Assembly (NCBI GenBank): GCA_902489665.1
Contig: CABUAT010000005.1
Location: 20,819-84,818, forward strand
DNA: 64,000 nt
Direction: 5' to 3'
DNA from: an uncultured Collinsella sp.
GTDB lineage: Bacteria > Actinomycetota > Coriobacteriia > Coriobacteriales > Coriobacteriaceae
In this document: piece by piece, positions 8,344 to 16,949 of the stretch
How the letters are laid out: every line of letters starts with the position of its first letter
Position numbering within the stretch: position 1 is the first letter of the stretch
Program-made: the position numbers and the translations under genes
The notes under the pieces: generated by a model
What the model saw: only the letters and a program-made list of their open reading frames with translations
The model's database searches: none
What the model was told of the DNA's origin: nothing

Positions 8344-9432
8344 CTACCTTTCCGTGCAGCTAATACAGGGGTCGATGGTCAGGATAATCATGGGCACGTT
8401 GGCAAGGAGCACGCCCTGCAGCGCATGTGTCAGACCCGCCAGGTTCTGCGACGTCGGCGTGCGCACGCGGAAGCGATCCAGGTTCTTGGTGCCGTTGCCG
8501 CGCACATAGTAATACGCCTCGCCACGCGGCTGCTCAATCACAACCTCGCCACGCGCGCCGTCGGCCGGCGTGAGCTTGGTGCGCCCGCCGATGCCGTCGT
8601 GCGGGATCTTGCCCACAAGCTCCTCGATGATGTCCATGGCCTGCGTGACCTCGGCACAGCGCACCTGGCAGCGGGCATAGCAATCGCCATCGGTAGCAAC
8701 GATGGGCTCAAACGCAGCCAGATCCGCATAGGCGCCGTCGCCGAACATGCGCACGTCGTAATCCACGCCCGAGGCGCGACCGAACGGGCCGACCATCGAC
8801 AGATTCAGCGCATCCTTCTCGCTAATCACGCCCACGCCATGCAGGCGCTCGCCGCAGCTGGCATCGTCCAAAAACGTATACACCAGAGCCTCGTAGTCGG
8901 GGCGCATGGCGTCAAGCGTCGCGACAATGCCCGCCAGCTCGGAGTCCTCGATATCGTGCTTAAGGCCGCCGATCTCATTAATCGACAGAATCACGCGGCC
9001 GCCGCAAGTGCTCTCAAAGATCTTGAGAATCTGCTCGCGCAGAGTCCACGAACGATAGAACAGTGCCTCGAAGCCAAAGGCATCGGCGAGCAGGCCCAGC
9101 CACAGCAGATGCGAGTGGATGCGCGAAAGCTCGTGCAGAATGGTGCGGATATACTGCACGCGGCCGGGCACCTCGATGTCGAGCATGCGCTCGCAGGCGC
9201 TGGCATAGCCATAGCTGTGACCCACGGCGCAAATGCCACAGATGCGCTCAGCGATGTAGCCAAACTGGTGCATATCGCGCTTTTCGGTGAGCTTCTCGAG
9301 TCCGCGGTGAACAAAGCCGATCTGCGGAATTGCCTCGATGACGCGGTCGTCCTCGATCACCAGGTCCAGATGAAGCGGCTCGGGCAGCACCGGGTGCTGC
9401 GGGCCAAACGGAATAACGGAGCGATGTGCCAT
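8344..9432 (-). CDS. echE: Group 4 [NiFe] hydrogenase large subunit
   Basis: 362 residues. It is a catalytic hydrogenase subunit and not merely a complex I NuoD protein: both Ni-binding motifs are present, RICGICAVGHSYG near residues 64-76 and DPCISCTER at the extreme C-terminus. The C-terminus stops two residues after the last Cys, with no long peptide after it for the usual maturation cleavage. Endopeptidase processing therefore looks unnecessary or very short. It pairs with the small subunit gene two places upstream and the 30-kDa subunit immediately upstream (5-bp gap). Its role is reversible proton reduction with ferredoxin-derived electrons, coupled to ion transport. No hyp maturation genes are seen in the window. 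Confidence 0.92.
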   Translation of the reverse strand: MAHRSVIPFGPQHPVLPEPLHLDLVIEDDRVIEAIPQIGFVHRGLEKLTEKRDMHQFGYIAERICGICAVGHSYGYASACERMLDIEVPGRVQYIRTILHELSRIHSHLLWLGLLADAFGFEALFYRSWTLREQILKIFESTCGGRVILSINEIGGLKHDIEDSELAGIVATLDAMRPDYEALVYTFLDDASCGERLHGVGVISEKDALNLSMVGPFGRASGVDYDVRMFGDGAYADLAAFEPIVATDGDCYARCQVRCAEVTQAMDIIEELVGKIPHDGIGGRTKLTPADGARGEVVIEQPRGEAYYYVRGNGTKNLDRFRVRTPTSQNLAGLTHALQGVLLANVPMIILTIDPCISCTER

Positions 9433-9437
9433 GGACC

Positions 9438-10154
9438 TTACGCCTCCTTTTTCTGCTTGTCGCGGGCGGCCTTAGCGGCAAGCGCCGCGCGGACCTTGGC
9501 CGCTTTCTCGGGATCCATGGCGGCGAGCTTTGCCTCCATCTCGGCAGCCTTGAGCGCGGCCTTCGCAGCGGCCTCATCGTGCTGAGCATCGGAGCCGGCA
9601 GCCGCAGCGGGCTGAGCAGCGGCGCCCGCGGCGTCGCCGGCGCTCGCAGCACCCTCCCCTGCAGCAGCCGCAGCCGCGGCGGCCTTTTCGGCCGCGGCTT
9701 TGCGCGCCTTGGCCTCGGCGGCGGCACGGACCTTCATGGCCTTCTCGCGTGCGGCCTTCACCTCGGGCGTGATAACGCTCATGGGTTCGGCAGTCGAGAC
9801 CTGGTAGAAAAAGCCCTTAAAGTCGATCTGCATGTCGGTGATGGCAAGCCCAAACAGGTCGTGCGCTTCGTTCTCAAACGGAAATACCGCCGGATAGTAC
9901 GAGCTGATGGACGGAATCTCCTGATACTGATCAATTCCCTCAACCACCAGGTTCTCGATCGCATAGCTGCCGTCCTGCGCAATATTCTCCTGAGCAGCGC
10001 GGACGTTGATAAACGTATAGACCAGGCGATACGATCCGTCGTCCACACAGCGCTCGGCATGCATCTGCACAAAGCGCGCGCCGACGCCCTTGAGCGCCTG
10101 GACATGCGACAGAAGCTCGTCGATCCCAACGGTGGCATAGATAGCCTTTTGCAT
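9438..10154 (-). CDS. echD: Hydrogenase 30-kDa (NuoC/HycE N-terminal-like) subunit with Ala-rich tail
   Basis: 238 residues. Residues 1-120 match the NuoC/EchD fold, including the segment SYYPAVFPFENEAHDLFGLA, the hallmark of the family (E..D.FG). From about residue 125 the protein becomes Ala/Lys/Glu-rich to the end (KARKAAAEKAAAAAAAAG, later AAKAALKAAEMEAKLAAMD), roughly 110 residues not needed by the family. The tail could form a helix or coiled coil. Its start codon overlaps the stop of the upstream gene by one base (TAATG), implying translational coupling. The tail's purpose is unknown. Confidence 0.85.
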   Translation of the reverse strand: MQKAIYATVGIDELLSHVQALKGVGARFVQMHAERCVDDGSYRLVYTFINVRAAQENIAQDGSYAIENLVVEGIDQYQEIPSISSYYPAVFPFENEAHDLFGLAITDMQIDFKGFFYQVSTAEPMSVITPEVKAAREKAMKVRAAAEAKARKAAAEKAAAAAAAAGEGAASAGDAAGAAAQPAAAAGSDAQHDEAAAKAALKAAEMEAKLAAMDPEKAAKVRAALAAKAARDKQKKEA

Positions 10155-10744
10155 TACTCGGCCTCCTTTGCAGCGACGGGCGCTGCGGGTTTCTCGGCAG
10201 GCGCGTCACCGGCACCGTCAGCCCCGGCCCCAGCTGCAGCCACGAACCCGTCCTCGCCCAACTCGACGCCGCCATCCCAGGTAGCAGCGCCGCCCACGGT
10301 AAGCGGGTCACCGCCGGCGCGCATCACGGCCTCCTTCTGATCAAGGATGCCGCACGCCTCCACGATGGCATCGATCACGGTCTCGGGACGAATGGCGCAC
10401 CCGGGCGCATACACGTCCACGGGAATCGCGCGGTCCACGCCGCCGATCACGTTATAGGCATCGCGGAATACGCCGCCCGAACACGCGCAAATGCCGCACG
10501 CCACCACGCACTTGGGCTCGAGCATCTGGCTGTAGATCTGGCGCACGACGGGCAGGTTCTGGGCATTGACCGACCCCGTCACCAAAAAGATATCCGCATG
10601 CTTGGGGTTGCCGGTGTTGACCACGCCAAAGCGCTCCGCATCGAACAGCGGCGTGAGCGAGGCCAGCACCTCGATATCGCATCCGTTGCAGCTCGAGCCG
10701 TCGTAATGAATGACCCACGGCGAGCGCGACATTTTATGATCCAT
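10154..10744 (-). CDS. echC: [NiFe] hydrogenase small subunit (NuoB/HycG-like)
   Basis: 196 residues. It carries the single proximal [4Fe-4S] cluster of group 4 enzymes. Visible ligands are CNGCDIE near residue 20, CGICACSGG near 85 and APGC near 115. Residues after about 150 form an Ala/Gly/Asp-rich tail (GAGADGAGDAPAEKPAAP) beyond the normal end of the family. This is the second case in this operon after the neighbouring subunit. The gene lies 12 bp after the fused membrane subunit. The short leader MDHKMSRSPW makes MSRSPW a possible alternative start. Confidence 0.88.
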   Translation of the reverse strand: MDHKMSRSPWVIHYDGSSCNGCDIEVLASLTPLFDAERFGVVNTGNPKHADIFLVTGSVNAQNLPVVRQIYSQMLEPKCVVACGICACSGGVFRDAYNVIGGVDRAIPVDVYAPGCAIRPETVIDAIVEACGILDQKEAVMRAGGDPLTVGGAATWDGGVELGEDGFVAAAGAGADGAGDAPAEKPAAPVAAKEAE

Positions 10745-10756
10745 GGATGCCGCCTC

Positions 10757-13639
10757 CTAAATAAACACGTCGACGAGGATGGGCATAAGGTTGAGCAGGC
10801 CAAACACCAGCGCCACGCCCCATCCGAGCCTAAAGCAGCTGCGCCAGGTGCTGCGTGCGAAGGTGTTGTCGATCAGGACCTCGACAAAATACGTCGCGGC
10901 CATCACGACCAGGGCTACAACCCAGCTCACGGGGTTGTCCCAGACAAAGAACATGCCCACCCACATCAAAAACAGCACGGTCTCGCACCAGTGCATAAGG
11001 GTCATCTTGGCCAGCGTGCCGCCGCTCATCTCGGTGGCGACGCCCTGGACGATCTCCTGATGCGCATGATGCGAGTACGAAAGGTCAAACGGCGACTTGC
11101 GCAGCTTGATGGTAAGCACCGCGAGCAGCGCGAGGAAGATGGGCGCGCTGTACACGATGATGGGGGCCGACTGCCCCGTCACGGCGATAGAGTCGAAGCT
11201 ATCGGTGGCAAGGTACAGGCCCACGCTCATCAGCAAAACGGCGGGCTCGTAACTCATAACCTGCAGTAACTCACGATCGGCGCCGACCTGGGCAAACGGG
11301 CTTTGCGTCGAGGCGGACGCCAGCACCACAAAGATCGCGGCGAGGGTAACCATAAAGGCGCACAGCAGTGTGTTGGAACCCGACACAAAGATGCCGCCGC
11401 CCACCACGGTAAAGATGAGCGCGCACGCCATGTAGGTATCGTCCATGGTGTTTACGCTGGCAGGGGCTTTGCGCAGGAGCTTGGCAACGTCGTAGAAGGG
11501 CTGCAGCAGGCGCGGGCCCACGCGGCCCTGCATGCGGGCCGAAAGCTTACGGTCAACGCCGTCGATCAGGCCACCCACAAACGGCGCCAGCAAGGCAAAC
11601 GCCACGGTGCCAATAAAAATGCCCATGACGCCCGAACCTTCAAAATATTTGCCGCGCAGCACCGAGGGCGCACTCATGGCAAGTCGCTCGGGCCCAATCC
11701 ACGCGCAACACAGCAGCGCAAACAAGATAATGCTGCAGCACACGACGCTACCCGCGGGGCCAATACGCTTCTCGCCAAGGGCGTCCTCCGAGTACCAATT
11801 GCGCTTTTCGGCCTTCACCTCGTGTCCCATCGAGCCGCGGAAATGGCGATATTTGTCGGTCCCCACGCCCGAAAGGTACACGTTGACGTGCGGTTTGTTG
11901 CTCACGCGGAATGAAGTCAGCAGCACCACGGCGATAAACGCCACGATAACCACCATCAGGTACATGGCGTCCTTGCCAATAACGTACGGCACGCGGCCAA
12001 ACACCATGGCCAAGTAAGGCGACACCAGACCGCTCGAGATAACCGGGAACGCCACGCAGCACAGAATCAGCAGCGCGGCGATGGTGTTGAGGGCCATCCA
12101 TTCGGTCTTATGGACATTGACCTCAACGTTTTGAGCCGTGGGGTCGACGCCCGAAAGCTTGGCAAGCCACTTGCCCCAGAAGAAGAAGGTCGCGGCCGAG
12201 CCAAAGGCAAGCACCATGATCATGAGCACGTTGCCGGTCTGCGCGAACGCCACCAGGGCGCCCCACTTGGACACGAGCATGCCAAACGGCGCCACAAACA
12301 TGCCCATGATGCCCAGCATCATCAGGCGCGTCAGGTGCGGCATGCGGCTGAACATGCCGTCCATGTCCTCGATATCGCGGCTGCCGATATGATGCTCGGC
12401 CGTGCCCACGCACAGGAACAGCAGCGACTTGGCCACCGTGTGGAACAGGATCAGGAAGATGGCCGCCCATACGGCCTCGGGCGCGCCGACACCCAAGCAG
12501 GCACTAATGAGGCCCAAGTTGGAAATGGTGGAGTACGCGAGCACGCGTTTGGCGTTGCTCTGCGAGATGGCCATGAGGGCAGCGAGCAAAAACGTGATGG
12601 CACCCACACTCGTGACCATAAAGCCGGTCACAGGATAGATGGCATAGAGCGGGCTCAGCTTGACCATCAGGAATACGCCGGCTTTGACCATGGTTGACGA
12701 GTGCAGCAGGGCGCTCGTGGGCGTGGGGGCAACCATGGCACCCAGCAGCCAAGTGTGGAACGGCATCTGTGCGGCCTTGGTGAGCGCGGCGAGCGACAGC
12801 AGAACGACCGGCATCACCAGCAGCGCGGACTGCGCGGTTCCGGCGCCGGAAAGCTCAATCATGCCCGAGATGGTCAGCGGCATGCCATTGACGTGCAGAA
12901 ACATAAGGCCCGCCAAAAACGCGATGCCGCCCAGCATGTTGAGGATGATCTGGGTGAAGGCGTTTTTGATGGCCTCGGGCGTGCGCGTGTAGCCAATCAT
13001 AAGGAACGAGCACACGGTGGTGATTTCCCAGCCGCAGAACAGCCACTCAAGGTTGTCACTCGTCACGATGACGAACATGGCCGAGAGGAATAGAAACATA
13101 AGCGCCAGGAACTGCGGGCGACGGTCGGGCGCGGTCTGCCCGCGCAGCGCAGCCTCGTGCTCGTCATGGGCCTGGAAGTCCTTCATGTAGCCCAGGGCAT
13201 ACACGCAGATTAGGCTACCGACGATGCCGACGGCGAGGACCATGATCACACTCATGTAGTCCAGGTAGAGCGGCGTCGCCGTGACGGCTTCGACCGCGGG
13301 CAGCGTCATGGCTGCAAAGGCGAACGAGCCCACCAGCTGGACTATGCCGAGCACCGTGGCGAGCGCGTTCCTATATTTGTACGCGTTGTACAGGATTACG
13401 GCGCACAGGATGACGTCGATGACGGAGCTGATGATCGAGAGCACATGCGAGGTGCCGGAGGCAACCTCAAAGCTCTGCGGACCCATGCCAAAAAACATGA
13501 CGGCGACTACAACTGTCACCGCCATAATAATGCCGGAACCTATGAGCCCCACCGCATCGCGGGCGCGGTCGCCGCGCGCGAACAGCATGCCCAGCGCCGG
13601 TACCAGCGGAAACAGGGTAAGGAAATACAGTAGCGTCAT
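10757..13639 (-). CDS. Fused hydrogenase membrane subunits: NuoL/EchA-like antiporter joined to NuoH/EchB-like subunit
   Basis: 960 residues, first gene of the operon. Residues 1-600 are a proton-conducting antiporter-like subunit (EchA/HyfB/NuoL), with many membrane helices, the conserved Lys in ALTKAAQMPFHTWLLGAM (about 286-302) and HSSTMVKAG (about 314-322). A loop of about 70 residues (VKAEKRNWYSEDALGEKR) links to a second module. Residues about 670-960 are an EchB/HycD/NuoH-like subunit, recognised by ARMQGRVGPRLLQP (about 701-714) and KSPFDLSYSHHAHQEIVQG. These two subunits are normally separate proteins. The operon order AB-C-D-E-F then matches echABCDEF with the first two genes joined. 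No stop or frameshift interrupts the junction. Confidence 0.88.
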   Translation of the reverse strand: MTLLYFLTLFPLVPALGMLFARGDRARDAVGLIGSGIIMAVTVVVAVMFFGMGPQSFEVASGTSHVLSIISSVIDVILCAVILYNAYKYRNALATVLGIVQLVGSFAFAAMTLPAVEAVTATPLYLDYMSVIMVLAVGIVGSLICVYALGYMKDFQAHDEHEAALRGQTAPDRRPQFLALMFLFLSAMFVIVTSDNLEWLFCGWEITTVCSFLMIGYTRTPEAIKNAFTQIILNMLGGIAFLAGLMFLHVNGMPLTISGMIELSGAGTAQSALLVMPVVLLSLAALTKAAQMPFHTWLLGAMVAPTPTSALLHSSTMVKAGVFLMVKLSPLYAIYPVTGFMVTSVGAITFLLAALMAISQSNAKRVLAYSTISNLGLISACLGVGAPEAVWAAIFLILFHTVAKSLLFLCVGTAEHHIGSRDIEDMDGMFSRMPHLTRLMMLGIMGMFVAPFGMLVSKWGALVAFAQTGNVLMIMVLAFGSAATFFFWGKWLAKLSGVDPTAQNVEVNVHKTEWMALNTIAALLILCCVAFPVISSGLVSPYLAMVFGRVPYVIGKDAMYLMVVIVAFIAVVLLTSFRVSNKPHVNVYLSGVGTDKYRHFRGSMGHEVKAEKRNWYSEDALGEKRIGPAGSVVCCSIILFALLCCAWIGPERLAMSAPSVLRGKYFEGSGVMGIFIGTVAFALLAPFVGGLIDGVDRKLSARMQGRVGPRLLQPFYDVAKLLRKAPASVNTMDDTYMACALIFTVVGGGIFVSGSNTLLCAFMVTLAAIFVVLASASTQSPFAQVGADRELLQVMSYEPAVLLMSVGLYLATDSFDSIAVTGQSAPIIVYSAPIFLALLAVLTIKLRKSPFDLSYSHHAHQEIVQGVATEMSGGTLAKMTLMHWCETVLFLMWVGMFFVWDNPVSWVVALVVMAATYFVEVLIDNTFARSTWRSCFRLGWGVALVFGLLNLMPILVDVFI

Positions 13640-13891
13640 ACCATCACTCCCCCATGCAAAAACGCTGCAATTGTTTAACGTTATAGCTCAATTGATGAGT
13701 AGCGGCAGCGGGTTTTCGGTCAACTGGGGAGTTTTAGGCGTACGGGGCAAGGAGTCTGTCCGCATTGGAGCAAAGGGGCGACGCTCCCCCTATCGCAGCG
13801 GTGGGCGCACGGGCCACTGCGCGCGGTTTATTGGCCATTTTGGAGGATGTCCCGATAGGCTCGCGGCGGTCCAAAAAGTTGGCGCGGCAAG
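13640..13891. other. Intergenic region upstream of the hydrogenase operon
   Basis: About 250 bp between the first hydrogenase gene and the terminator of the next gene. It must contain the hydrogenase promoter. On the minus strand a TATAAC box lies near 13680, about 40 bp before the start codon, without a convincing -35 box. GGGGGAGTG before the start is the likely ribosome site. No protein gene or repeat was recognised. Confidence 0.4.
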
Positions 13892-13914
13892 AAAAATGCG
13901 CCCCTGTGGGCGCA
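13892..13914 (-). terminator. Terminator of the helix-turn-helix gene
   Basis: On the minus strand, TGCGCCC and GGGGCGCA form a stem with a 3-4 nt loop followed by TTTTTC. It lies 13 bp after the stop codon. Confidence 0.75.
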
Positions 13915-13926
13915 CCATCCCGTTTG

Positions 13927-14322
13927 CTATTCCGCCTTTTTAACGCGCGGCTTGCGACCGCGCGGCTTATCGACCAGTGCGGCCTCACCGCTCTCGCGGT
14001 ACTGACGGCACCAAGCCTTGACCGAAGACTCGCTGGGAATCTTGTGCTTGATCATGGCCTCGCGAACCGTCAAGCCGTTTTCCAGACGGTCCTTAACCAC
14101 AGCGAGCTTTACGTCGTACGAATAGGTGTGATGATGCGAACCGGCATTGAGAACGGCGTCGGCACCGCCCACGGCATACGCGCGGGCCCACTGACGAGCC
14201 GTGGCCTGGGGAATGCCAAGCTCCGCGGCGAGAGCGCGATGACCGACCCCCTCTTGGAGGATCTCGACGGCGCGCTGCCTAACCTCGGGCGCATGCGTGC
14301 GAGTCCTAGTTGCTTCCGACAT
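13927..14322 (-). CDS. Double helix-turn-helix protein, IS150 OrfA (InsJ)-like, solitary
   Basis: 131 residues from the ATG chosen; a GTG three codons upstream is also possible. Two helix-turn-helix units are visible: RALAAELGIPQATARQWARAY (about residues 30-50) and TVREAMIKHKIPSESSVKAW (about 85-105). A basic tail GRKPRVKK follows. This is the layout of OrfA of IS3/IS150-type elements. No OrfB integrase with a DDE motif follows, and no inverted terminal repeats were recognised, so the gene stands alone. It has its own terminator. It could be a domesticated regulator or the remnant of an insertion sequence. GC content and codon use do not differ visibly from the neighbours. Confidence 0.7.
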   Translation of the reverse strand: MSEATRTRTHAPEVRQRAVEILQEGVGHRALAAELGIPQATARQWARAYAVGGADAVLNAGSHHHTYSYDVKLAVVKDRLENGLTVREAMIKHKIPSESSVKAWCRQYRESGEAALVDKPRGRKPRVKKAE

Positions 14323-14660
14323 ACCTGCCACTTCTTAGCCTTAGCCGTTAATCTGCTTTCTTACGTGCAAGTTAGATAGTAGCATTTTACTGTTTGCTCA
14401 AAGCAGTTAATTAAAGTAGACGCGGTGTTATCTGGACATTTGGCACCAAATTACGACATTTCTTTATCGATTATTTACGCTGGTAGCTGACTCGCAGCCA
14501 ATCGTCATTCGCTTGTCAACAAAGTTGGCATCTCTTTATGTCCTTTGGTATAGAGGATATAGTTATTAACCCCTCCCCCAATAATTTTGAGTGATCTGCA
14601 AGGCAGTAGACGTCCTCACTCCTCATAATTACCGCGCATTGCCATTCATCGGAGCAAAAC
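14323..14660. other. Non-coding, relatively AT-rich intergenic region
   Basis: About 340 bp between the helix-turn-helix gene and the terminator of the flavoenzyme gene. It is clearly AT-richer than its surroundings (for example TAATTAAAG near 14410 and TTTCTTTATCGATTATTTAC near 14457). It should hold the promoter of the helix-turn-helix gene. No convincing coding frame, RNA gene or repeat was found. Confidence 0.4.
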
Positions 14661-14696
14661 AAAAAGGGCGGGACCTGCTGCGCTTGCAGGCCCCGC
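14661..14696 (-). terminator. Terminator of the flavoenzyme gene
   Basis: On the minus strand, CGGGGCCTGC and GCAGGTCCCG pair around a 7-nt loop and are followed by CCCTTTTTG. It lies about 75 bp beyond the stop codon. Confidence 0.75.
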
Positions 14697-14771
14697 ACCG
14701 GTTGACACCCGACGGGACACAGCCGGGCGAGACGGATCCGTGCTACCGCCCCGCCTGGCCGCGATGTTCAA

Positions 14772-16808
14772 CTACAGCTCGTTGGCCGCGTGATACGCCG
14801 TGCGAATGGCGCTCGCAATGTCGGCGGTGCGCTCACCCGAGCAGTCGCCCACGCAGGTCACGGGCACCGTCACGCCATCCAGGTCAAACGCGTTGGCCTT
14901 GGAGCCCACGGCCATCACCACGTAATCGCAGGCGATCTTCACCGGCTCCTCGGCGCCGTCCTCGGTGGTGCGAATGGCCTCCACGCCCTCGTCGGTAATG
15001 GCGGTCAGGCGGGTCTTCACGTGCTGCTCCACGTTGTGCTCTGCAAAGTCGCTCATAATCAGCGGCAGAATGGTCTCGGACTCGCCCGCGGCAATCTTGT
15101 CGAGCATCTCCACGATCGCCACCTCGCAGCCGTGCTGCAGCAGATACTCGGCAGTCTCGGTGCCCACCAGGCCACCGCCAATGACAGCGACGCGGCCGTT
15201 GATCTCCGCCTTGCCGGCCAGCACGTCCCAGCTCGAGACGACCTTCTCCGAGTCGGCGCCCGGAACGGGGATGACCACGTCGTGCGCGCCCACGGCCACA
15301 ATCGCGGCGTCGGCGGCATTGAGGTCCTCAGCGGTAGCGGCATGGCTGAGCTCAACCTTCACGCCCAGGCCAGGCAGAATCTTCTCGTAGTACTCGACCG
15401 AGCGCATGATCTCGTCCTTGCGCGGAGGCGCAGCCGCCAGCACAATCTGGCCGCCCAAGTGATCGCTCGCCTCGTAGATGGTCACGTCGTAGCCGCGCTT
15501 GGCCGCCACGCGTGCGGCCTCCAGGCCGGCGATGCCGCCGCCCACCACGGCGATCTTCTTGTCGCCCTCGCCCGGCTTAATGGCGATGGTCGCCTCGTCG
15601 CCGTTCTCGGCATTGAGCACGCACGAGATGTACTTGCGATTTTGAATCGCGTCGACGCAGCCCTTGTTGCAGTTGAGGCACTCGCGGATGGGCTCACCCG
15701 TGGCGGCCTTCAGCGCAATGTCGGGGTCGCACATGAGCGAGCGGCCATAGGCGATGATATCGGCCGCGCCGTCTTCCAGAATCTTCTCGCCGGCCTCGAC
15801 CGAAACCACGCGGCCCACGGTTGCCACCGGCACGGAGACCAGGGCCTTGACGCGCTCGGCCACGGGCAGCGTCCAGTTGTAGGGCATGGCGCCCATGGGC
15901 GGAATGGTGTCGCCCATGTTGCCGGTGTGGTTGGCCTGTGCGACCTGGATCATATCGATGCCCGCGCCCTCGAGCAGCTTGGCGAACTCGCAGGCCTCGT
16001 CGGGCTGCAGGCCGCCCTTGCCGCGCGGCGTGCCGTCGGGGTTCTCCATGATCACGGGGAGCTTGTACTCCACCATCAGCTGCGGCGCGGCTTCCTTAAT
16101 GGCAGCGACGACCTCCAGCGCGTAGCGAACGCGGTTCTCGAACGAGCCGCCGTACTCGTCGGTGCGCTGGTTGAGGATGGCCGAGCACAGCGAACCCACC
16201 AGACGATCGCCGTGGACCTCGATGGCGTCGATGCCGGCCTGCTGCGCACGGGCGGCCGAGGCAGCGATGGCCTCCTTGATCTGGGTGAGTTGCTCTACGC
16301 TCGCCTCGTTCACAAAGTGCTGCATGTCGTGATGCAGCTTGGCGTAGGCCTGGTTGCGGATCTCGTTGGACTCGGCCATCTTGGCGGCAAAGGTCTCCTC
16401 GTCGCCGGCGGCCTTGGCCTCCTGCGCGGCCTTGGCAGCGGCCATGGATCCCATGACCATGTGGCCGACACCGGGCACATCGTACTCGGGGTGGAACAGC
16501 TGCAGCGCGACCTTGGCGCCGTGCTTGTGGACGGCATCGGCCAGCGCCTTAAACGTGGGGATCTGGGCGTCGGTCGCCAGCTTGGGCGTGGGGCTTGCGG
16601 TCATGACGGGAGCAACGTCGCCGATGACGATGTAGCTCACGCCGCCACGGGCCAAGCGCTCGTAAAAAGCCAGGCTGCGCTCGCCGATGGAACCGTCACG
16701 CTCCTCGTAGCCGGTGGTCAGCGGCGGAAACATAATGCGGTTCTTGAGCTCAAGGGGGCCAACCGTAATGGGCTGGAGCAGCTTGGATGCAGGTGTGGTC
16801 ATGGACAT
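14772..16808 (-). CDS. NADH:flavin oxidoreductase of the 2,4-dienoyl-CoA reductase / enoate reductase type
   Basis: 678 residues. Residues 1-370 form an old-yellow-enzyme FMN barrel (LLQPITVGPLELKNRIMFPP at the start, HGDRLVGSLCSAILNQRTDE with the active-site region). A [4Fe-4S] motif CLNCNKGC with a later Cys in YISCVLNAE sits at about 385-405. Then comes an FAD domain (IAVVGGGIAGLEAARVA) and an NAD domain (RVAVIGGGLVGTETAEYL). This is the FadH, enoate reductase and bile-acid BaiCD/BaiH architecture. These enzymes reduce activated C=C bonds with NAD(P)H. The substrate cannot be read from sequence. The gene is alone, with its own terminator. Its upstream region holds the alternating 15-mer array at 16950-17246. 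Start: MSMTTP with GAGAGGAATGTCC upstream; MTTP is an alternative. Confidence 0.88.
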   Translation of the reverse strand: MSMTTPASKLLQPITVGPLELKNRIMFPPLTTGYEERDGSIGERSLAFYERLARGGVSYIVIGDVAPVMTASPTPKLATDAQIPTFKALADAVHKHGAKVALQLFHPEYDVPGVGHMVMGSMAAAKAAQEAKAAGDEETFAAKMAESNEIRNQAYAKLHHDMQHFVNEASVEQLTQIKEAIAASAARAQQAGIDAIEVHGDRLVGSLCSAILNQRTDEYGGSFENRVRYALEVVAAIKEAAPQLMVEYKLPVIMENPDGTPRGKGGLQPDEACEFAKLLEGAGIDMIQVAQANHTGNMGDTIPPMGAMPYNWTLPVAERVKALVSVPVATVGRVVSVEAGEKILEDGAADIIAYGRSLMCDPDIALKAATGEPIRECLNCNKGCVDAIQNRKYISCVLNAENGDEATIAIKPGEGDKKIAVVGGGIAGLEAARVAAKRGYDVTIYEASDHLGGQIVLAAAPPRKDEIMRSVEYYEKILPGLGVKVELSHAATAEDLNAADAAIVAVGAHDVVIPVPGADSEKVVSSWDVLAGKAEINGRVAVIGGGLVGTETAEYLLQHGCEVAIVEMLDKIAAGESETILPLIMSDFAEHNVEQHVKTRLTAITDEGVEAIRTTEDGAEEPVKIACDYVVMAVGSKANAFDLDGVTVPVTCVGDCSGERTADIASAIRTAYHAANEL

Positions 16809-16854
16809 TCCTCTCTTGTAGGCGCGGCGGCGATGATGCCGCGTAGTTGTCTAG

Positions 16855-16884
16855 AGGATATGGCATGGGAATACAGCAGCGCAA
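16855..16884 (-). promoter_or_regulatory. Possible promoter of the flavoenzyme gene
   Basis: On the minus strand, TTGCGC (16879-16884) and TATCCT (16855-16860) are separated by 18 bp, about 50 bp before the start codon. The match to consensus is only moderate. Confidence 0.35.
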
Positions 16885-16949
16885 CGGAAATCGGCGGACA
16901 GCAGGTAGCGGCAGGTGGATGGGGATGGGCGGGGCGGCCCGTCGGTTTA

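Noticed and set aside
13640..14331. A complete IS3-type insertion sequence around the helix-turn-helix gene
   Set aside because: No OrfB, no DDE motif and no flanking inverted repeats could be found.
14516..14698. Possible 60-residue minus-strand protein
   Set aside because: It overlaps the terminator of the flavoenzyme gene, has no ribosome site and matches no known family.
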